Shown here: piece by piece, positions 59,958-64,000 of the stretch | How positions within the stretch are numbered: the first letter of the stretch is position 1 | Layout: each line of letters opens with the position of its first letter | Source of the DNA: UBA6623 sp965226435 | Lineage (GTDB): Bacteria > Acidobacteriota > Terriglobia > Bryobacterales > UBA6623 | Direction of reading: 5' to 3' | Assembly (NCBI GenBank): GCA_965226435.1 | Contig: CBDDCY010000013.1 | Span: forward strand, 496,001-560,000 | Length of the DNA: 64,000 bases | Program-made: the position numbers and the translations under genes | Notes under the pieces: generated by a model | Told to the model about the DNA's origin: nothing | What the model saw: the letters and a program-made list of their open reading frames with translations, nothing else | Database searches by the model: none

Positions 59958-60929
59958 ATGTTGATTGATCAGACCCATGTTCGTTGGATTGCCGGTTCGG
60001 CGATGGCCGCCGCGGTTGGGGGAGTCCTTTACGCCGGCTATGCTTTGACGGCGGTCAACGGGCCGACGGGCGGCTCCTGGGGCGGGCTCTTCTTCGCGTT
60101 CGCGGGGACGGGGTTGATCATTTTCGAATGTTCGCTGTCATTGCGCAAGCGCTATCCGGCGTCGCCGATCGGCCGTGTGTCGACGTGGCTCAAGGGCCAC
60201 CTTTGGCTGGGGTTGGTGAGTTTCGTGCTGATCCTGTTCCACACCGGATTTCAATGGGGCGAGGGGTTGGCGGCCGTGCTGATGACGCTGTTCACCGTGA
60301 TTCTGGTCAGCGGCGTGCTGGGCGTGGCCTTACAGAACTTCCTGCCGCGCCGCATGCTCGAACTGGTCCCGCGGGAAACCGTCTATGAGCAGATCCCCGA
60401 CGTCATTCAACAGTTGCGCTTCGAGGCCGACGAGCGCGTCGAATTCGTCACGGCGGACCTCGGCGTCGAGCGCGAGCCGGAGGAAGAAGTCGTGATGGCG
60501 GGCGGGCGAAAATACTACTTCGACAAAGTGCAGCGTAAGAGCGCGGGCGAGAAGGTCGCGACGGTCGTGCGGCAGCGCAAGGAAAAACCGCGAATCGAGG
60601 TCGACGACCCGGCAACCCATAGTTTGCGGGTTCACTACCTGCAGGAGATCCGGCCGTTCCTCTATCCCGAGCCGGAGCCGTTTTCCGCGAAGTTGTTCTC
60701 CACGAAAGAGAGCGTGGCGGGCTACTTTCGCCACCTCAGGACGATCCTTCCCGTAGCGGCGCATGACGTGCTCCTAGACGTGGAAGCGGTTTGCGACGAG
60801 CGGCGGCAATTGGCCGTCCAGAGGAGCATGCATCACTGGCTGCACGGCTGGCTGTATGTGCATGTGCCGCTGTCGTTTGCCTTCTTGGTGTTGGTATTGG
60901 TGCATGCGGTGGTGTCACTGCGGTATTGA
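59958..60929 (+). CDS. b-type cytochrome-like membrane protein
   Basis: The 323-residue protein has four N-terminal hydrophobic segments (about 10-32, 42-62, 78-96, 100-124) and one at the C-terminus (about 296-320), with a soluble loop of about 165 residues between. Conserved-looking His residues occur in GHLWLGL, LILFHTGF, RSMHHWLHGWLYVHVPLS and LVHAVVSL, spaced as in membrane b-heme proteins. The C-terminal segment MHHWLHGWLYVHVPLSFAFL is the strongest cue. The protein lies between the Fe-S fusion and the decaheme cytochrome, so it probably carries electrons across the membrane and may touch the quinone pool. Confidence 0.7.
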   Translation: MLIDQTHVRWIAGSAMAAAVGGVLYAGYALTAVNGPTGGSWGGLFFAFAGTGLIIFECSLSLRKRYPASPIGRVSTWLKGHLWLGLVSFVLILFHTGFQWGEGLAAVLMTLFTVILVSGVLGVALQNFLPRRMLELVPRETVYEQIPDVIQQLRFEADERVEFVTADLGVEREPEEEVVMAGGRKYYFDKVQRKSAGEKVATVVRQRKEKPRIEVDDPATHSLRVHYLQEIRPFLYPEPEPFSAKLFSTKESVAGYFRHLRTILPVAAHDVLLDVEAVCDERRQLAVQRSMHHWLHGWLYVHVPLSFAFLVLVLVHAVVSLRY

Positions 60930-60975
60930 CGGAGTGCGAAGCGGGCGTGACGGCGCATCCGTTGTTTGAGCAGTC

Positions 60976-62331
60976 ATGGCGAAAGAAGAAAAACCGCTCG
61001 TCTACGAACGCCGAGTGCTCGATACCAAGAGCCTGGCGCAACGCATCGAGCTGCTGTATTTTCTGCGGCCAAGCCCGTTTCGGCGTTGGAAACGACGGCT
61101 CATCGTGTGGGCTCCGCTTGTCGCCGCGGCGGGCATCGTTCCGTTCTTTCTGCCGGTTGGCGGGGGAGAACGCGCTTTTTCAAACGGCCCGGTTTCGAAG
61201 GCCCACGCCATCTTCGAGCAGGATTGCTCGCTCTGCCACAGCGAGCGCTTCTCGGCCGTCGCCGATCAGGCTTGCCTGCGCTGCCACGACGGCCCCGCTC
61301 ACGCGAGCGCCGAAGTCGCGGTGTCGGCGCATCTCGCCGAAGCCCGTTGCGCCGAGTGTCACCTCGAGCACCAGGGCGAGGCGCGCTTGGCGCTCGTTCG
61401 CGACGGTAATTGCACGCGTTGTCACGAAGACCTCACCCGACTCGGCATTCGGGATGCCTCGATCGCCGCCTCCGTCACCGTTTTCCACCAAAACGAGCAT
61501 CCGAATTTCCCGCGGCCCGAAAAGTCCGACACGCGCCCGCTGCGGCTCAATCACGTCGTTCACATGCCAGCGGAGGCTAAGAAGATTCGCAATATCGAAT
61601 TGCCGATGCAATGCAGCGACTGCCATGAGACCGATCGCGACTCAGCGACCGGCGATCTGCTGCCGGTGAACTTCGAGAAACATTGCCTAAGCTGCCACGA
61701 GCAGGAACTGCAATTCGACGTATTGCAGCTGCAGGGCGAGAGCGCGAGACCGGCGCCGCATGCTCGCGACGCGGCGGCCACGCGCGATTTCATCGAAACG
61801 TCTTATCGCGACTTGCTGGCCTCTCGGCCCAATGTTGTGGATACGCCGATCGAGCGCGGCGCCGAGCCCGAGCGTGATCCCAAAATCTGGCTTGCCGCCG
61901 TCACCGACCGCTCCTCGCAATTCCTCTTCGATCGCAAGTGCGTCTATTGCCATGAGTACGCCGATCGCCAAGACGGGATCCCACGCGTCAAGCCGGTTAA
62001 CCCCATCGCCGGACGGCATGTCGAGGGATCGCCGTCGGGCGAGGCATGGTTCGATCACGCCCTGTTCAGTCACCGGGCACACCGTGCCGTGGAGTGTTCA
62101 TCCTGCCATCGCGACGCCGCGAGGAGTGTCGAAACGAGCGACGTGCTCGTACCGGGTATCACTGATTGCGTGCCCTGCCACGGGGGGACAGGCACTACGC
62201 AAGACCGTTGCGCGCAATGTCATCTCTATCACGACAAGACGATCGAGAAAGACCGCGACCGCCGGCCGATTGAGCAATTGCTGGGAAGAGGTCCCCGACT
62301 CCGGGGAGCATTGATTGCCCATGGTCGGTGA
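60976..62331 (+). CDS. Membrane-anchored decaheme c-type cytochrome
   Basis: The first 42 residues are charged, one helix (VWAPLVAAAGIVPFFLP) spans the membrane, and the rest should be periplasmic. Ten CxxCH heme sites occur at residues 84, 100, 125, 146, 213, 237, 322, 374, 398 and 412 (first Cys). Additional His residues (for example H76, H193, H196, H361, H366, H369) could be distal ligands. The heme groups cluster as four, two and four, suggesting modules. There is no lipobox and no sign of outer-membrane export. It should accept from or donate to the b-type cytochrome encoded just upstream. Confidence 0.9.
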   Translation: MAKEEKPLVYERRVLDTKSLAQRIELLYFLRPSPFRRWKRRLIVWAPLVAAAGIVPFFLPVGGGERAFSNGPVSKAHAIFEQDCSLCHSERFSAVADQACLRCHDGPAHASAEVAVSAHLAEARCAECHLEHQGEARLALVRDGNCTRCHEDLTRLGIRDASIAASVTVFHQNEHPNFPRPEKSDTRPLRLNHVVHMPAEAKKIRNIELPMQCSDCHETDRDSATGDLLPVNFEKHCLSCHEQELQFDVLQLQGESARPAPHARDAAATRDFIETSYRDLLASRPNVVDTPIERGAEPERDPKIWLAAVTDRSSQFLFDRKCVYCHEYADRQDGIPRVKPVNPIAGRHVEGSPSGEAWFDHALFSHRAHRAVECSSCHRDAARSVETSDVLVPGITDCVPCHGGTGTTQDRCAQCHLYHDKTIEKDRDRRPIEQLLGRGPRLRGALIAHGR

Positions 62332-62397
62332 CGCGGCCCCGTCCCACTGGCGGCTCCCCGGCCGCAACCGCGCGCCGTTCATATTTCGCTATTCGCC

Positions 62398-63117
62398 ATG
62401 AAAGCCATCCACATCGCGGGCAACAGCGAGATCGGCCCGATTCGCTCGCGGAACGAAGACTGCTGGCTGGCCGACACCGAGATATCCGCCGCCGTGGTCA
62501 CCGACGGAGTGGGCGGAGCGCCCTGCGGTGAGCTGGCCTCGCGGGCCGCCGCCGAAGCCGTTATCAACTACCTGCGATCCCCCGAGGAAGACCTGCCGGC
62601 CGAACCGCGGTTGCGCGAGGCGGTCCGGCGCGCCAATGACGTCGTCCGAGAACGAGCCGCCAACGACCGAAAGTGCGCCGGCATGGCTTCCACCGCGGTC
62701 GCCTGTCTGTGGGACTCCGACACTCTGCATATCGCGAATGTCGGTGACAGCCGTTGCTATCTGTGGCGCGACCGGAAACTAACCCAGCTCTCGCACGACC
62801 ATACGCTCGGCAACGAAGCCTCCTGGCGTCCCACCGCCGATCAACTCGACGACGACATCGGCCGGGTTCTGACGATGGCGGTCGGCTCGGCCGAAGACAT
62901 CCTAGTCCATACCGCGAAAATCTCGCTCCAACCCGGAGACCGCGCCCTGATGACCACCGACGGCGTGCACGGTGTACTCCCCGACGAGGAACTCGCCAAG
63001 ATCCTCGGCAAGCGCGGCAACGCCCGCGAATCACTCGCCCGCCTTCTCCGCACCGCCCTCGGTGCCGGCAGCCGCGATAACCTCACCGCCATCCTGATCG
63101 AATTCGCGGTCGGGTAG
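62398..63117 (+). CDS. PP2C-family serine/threonine phosphatase
   Basis: The 239-residue protein has all the PP2C landmarks: IRSRNEDCW (metal Glu-Asp), VVTDGVGG (metal Asp), GMASTAVACL, IANVGDSRCYLWRDRKLTQL, ALMTTDGVHGV and SRDNLTAILIEF. It is the short bacterial type (PstP/Stp-like) without a membrane helix. It follows the redox genes by 66 bp in the same direction. Because the first gene of this set has two phospho-threonine-binding FHA domains, the phosphatase may reset that signal. No Ser/Thr kinase is in the window. Confidence 0.93.
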   Translation: MKAIHIAGNSEIGPIRSRNEDCWLADTEISAAVVTDGVGGAPCGELASRAAAEAVINYLRSPEEDLPAEPRLREAVRRANDVVRERAANDRKCAGMASTAVACLWDSDTLHIANVGDSRCYLWRDRKLTQLSHDHTLGNEASWRPTADQLDDDIGRVLTMAVGSAEDILVHTAKISLQPGDRALMTTDGVHGVLPDEELAKILGKRGNARESLARLLRTALGAGSRDNLTAILIEFAVG

Positions 63118-63136
63118 AGCAACCGCCGCTCCCGCC

Positions 63137-63352
63137 TTGATTAGCGATGAACTTCCCTACATTCCTGAACTTGACGTAATCGTGGGCGGCATCCAGGAAT
63201 GGCTGTCGTTTTACTTCAAGAGCCCCATGGTCGCCCCGAGTATCTATCCCGAGCACGACATCTTCATTCAGTTGATGAAGATGAAAAACACCCTGCGCTG
63301 GCTCGCCGGCGAAGAACTGATCACCCACCTCGGCCTCGAATACTACGATTGA
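63137..63352 (+). CDS. Small hypothetical protein after the phosphatase
   Basis: A 71-residue frame from a TTG 19 bp after the phosphatase stop. It contains aromatic-rich segments (GIQEWLSFYFKSPMVAPSIY, LITHLGLEYYD). The frame is open only back to about 63098 and offers no ATG or GTG. Composition looks protein-like, and position suggests it is the last gene of the redox cluster. I do not recognise it. Coding status is moderately supported. Confidence 0.45.
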   Translation: MISDELPYIPELDVIVGGIQEWLSFYFKSPMVAPSIYPEHDIFIQLMKMKNTLRWLAGEELITHLGLEYYD

Positions 63353-63555
63353 GAGACACGGGCCGCGCGAATCTCGGCCCATACGCCGCGCTCGACGGCC
63401 TGACAACCAATCCTCCTCGAACCCGGCGAGCGTTACGAATTTAGGAAGTCTTTATTGCTTACGGGCGTTTTTTGCGACAAAATAGGGTGGGGAGTTGGCG
63501 ATCCGGTCGTCTGGAAGCGGGGTGTCCGTCGCCCTGGATCGTCGATCAAAACAAT

Positions 63556-63819
63556 ATGATCAATCGGGAAGAATTGAGCGATCCGAGCACGTTGCTCGCC
63601 GAGCTGTACGCCAAGAAAAAACGACTCGACGTAGTGATTAGCGCTCTCGAATTCGCTGTCGCTTCCAGTGACCGAGGACTGATCGAGAGGGTGTTGGCCC
63701 CTCTTCGACAGGACGGCATCACGAAAACCAATGGCGAACGGGAGTTGCACCGCCAGTCCACCAGCTCGGGGTCCGGCCGTCGTCATGCGCCCTGCCGGGC
63801 GAAACCGGCCCTTCCTTAA
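63556..63819 (+). CDS. Small hypothetical protein
   Basis: The ATG at 63556 starts an 87-residue frame whose first half (REELSDPSTLLAELYAKKKR then LDVVISALEFAVASSD) looks like a short helical coiled coil of a type common as orphan small proteins in Acidobacteria. The last 35 residues are Arg/Ser-rich. A possible promoter lies in the AT-richer stretch near 63440-63485. Function unknown. Confidence 0.45.
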   Translation: MINREELSDPSTLLAELYAKKKRLDVVISALEFAVASSDRGLIERVLAPLRQDGITKTNGERELHRQSTSSGSGRRHAPCRAKPALP

Positions 63820-63847
63820 AAGCCGGGCAACTCAGCACTCTCCCTAC

Positions 63848-64000
63848 GGGAGTACTGTGCATTACGTTAAATGTCCGGCAAGATCGCGAACACCTTGAGC
63901 CGCGAAGCGGCGGCGGGAATATAGCCCAGCGAGAGTACCCTGCATTACGTTGTGGATCGCCAACGTCGCGAATCTCTTGAGCCGCGAAGCGGCGGCGGGA
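63848..64000. repeat. Tandem array of about 83-bp units, running off the right edge
   Basis: Two units are visible. Unit 1 has AGTACTGTGCATTACGTT at 63851-63868 and a 24-nt core at 63894-63917. Unit 2 has AGTACCCTGCATTACGTT beginning at about 63934 and the same core at 63977-64000. Core-to-core spacing is 83 bp. The core contains GCCGC-GAA-GCGGC and is identical to that in the dispersed repeat at 41689-41712. The array continues beyond the window. Confidence 0.75.

Noticed and set aside
63848..64000. CRISPR array at the right edge
   Set aside because: The unit is about 83 bp with conserved sequence along most of its length; there are no unique spacers of 30-40 bp and no cas genes.

Overview
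The window is GC-rich, gene-dense chromosomal DNA from a Gram-negative bacterium, most likely an Acidobacteriota member related to Bryobacterales/Solibacter. The best marker is a large exported protein (23787-27638) that pairs SBBP beta-propeller repeats with what I recognise as a Solibacter-type TIGR03437 C-terminal domain. Tat-exported Gfo/Idh/MocA and enolase-superfamily enzymes, an M28 peptidase and several alkaline-phosphatase-superfamily genes fit the same picture. I could run no alignment or tree, so the placement is an inference. No rRNA, tRNA or CRISPR array was recognised.

Layout. (1) 1-7.6 kb: a junction of two gene remnants (sigma-54 activator and four-carbon acid sugar kinase), a methyltransferase that reads into its convergent neighbour, a Tat amidohydrolase/VOC pair, a double GNAT protein, a Gfo/Idh/MocA enzyme and a one-heme beta-propeller lipoprotein. 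(2) 7.7-16 kb, minus strand: rpmH-rnpA-yidD-yidC-jag-mnmE-purS-glmS-M28 peptidase, with a good sigma70-type promoter before rpmH. (3) 16-22.6 kb, minus: uvrA, an SDR, an unusual Nramp-like transporter and a Tat Gfo/Idh enzyme. (4) 22.6-28.4 kb: a 1.2-kb non-coding island with dispersed repeats, then the SBBP/TIGR03437 protein. (5) 28.4-32.6 kb: rpmI-rplT-pheS-pheT, where L20 has a long histone-like tail. (6) 32.6-35 kb: a membrane-anchored FkbM methyltransferase, an intact IS630-type element and a Flp pilin whose stop codon was replaced by that insertion. (7) 35.3-45 kb: a glutaryl-CoA-dehydrogenase-like enzyme, three overlapping alkaline-phosphatase-superfamily genes, a small ribbon-helix-helix protein, a membrane protein, a second FkbM protein and an SDR. 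(8) 45-54 kb: NUDIX, NYN-LOTUS RNA-binding protein, FecR-like protein, acetate/propionate kinase, TPR protein, enolase-superfamily enzyme and TRAP permeases.

(9) 54.6-63.1 kb holds the most striking system. A cNMP/CBS/DUF294 protein with an apparently degenerate nucleotidyltransferase overlaps a DEDD exonuclease. About 0.5 kb downstream comes a 755-residue fusion of two cyclic-nucleotide-binding folds, two FHA domains (one nested inside a cNMP fold) and four [4Fe-4S] sites. It is followed by a b-type membrane cytochrome, a membrane-anchored decaheme cytochrome c and a PP2C phosphatase. The order suggests electrons passing between a cytoplasmic Fe-S subunit and a periplasmic multiheme cytochrome through a b-heme subunit, under nucleotide and phospho-threonine control. 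That wiring is inferred from domains and gene order only. The window ends inside a tandem repeat of about 83 bp that is related to a dispersed hairpin repeat near 41.7 kb.
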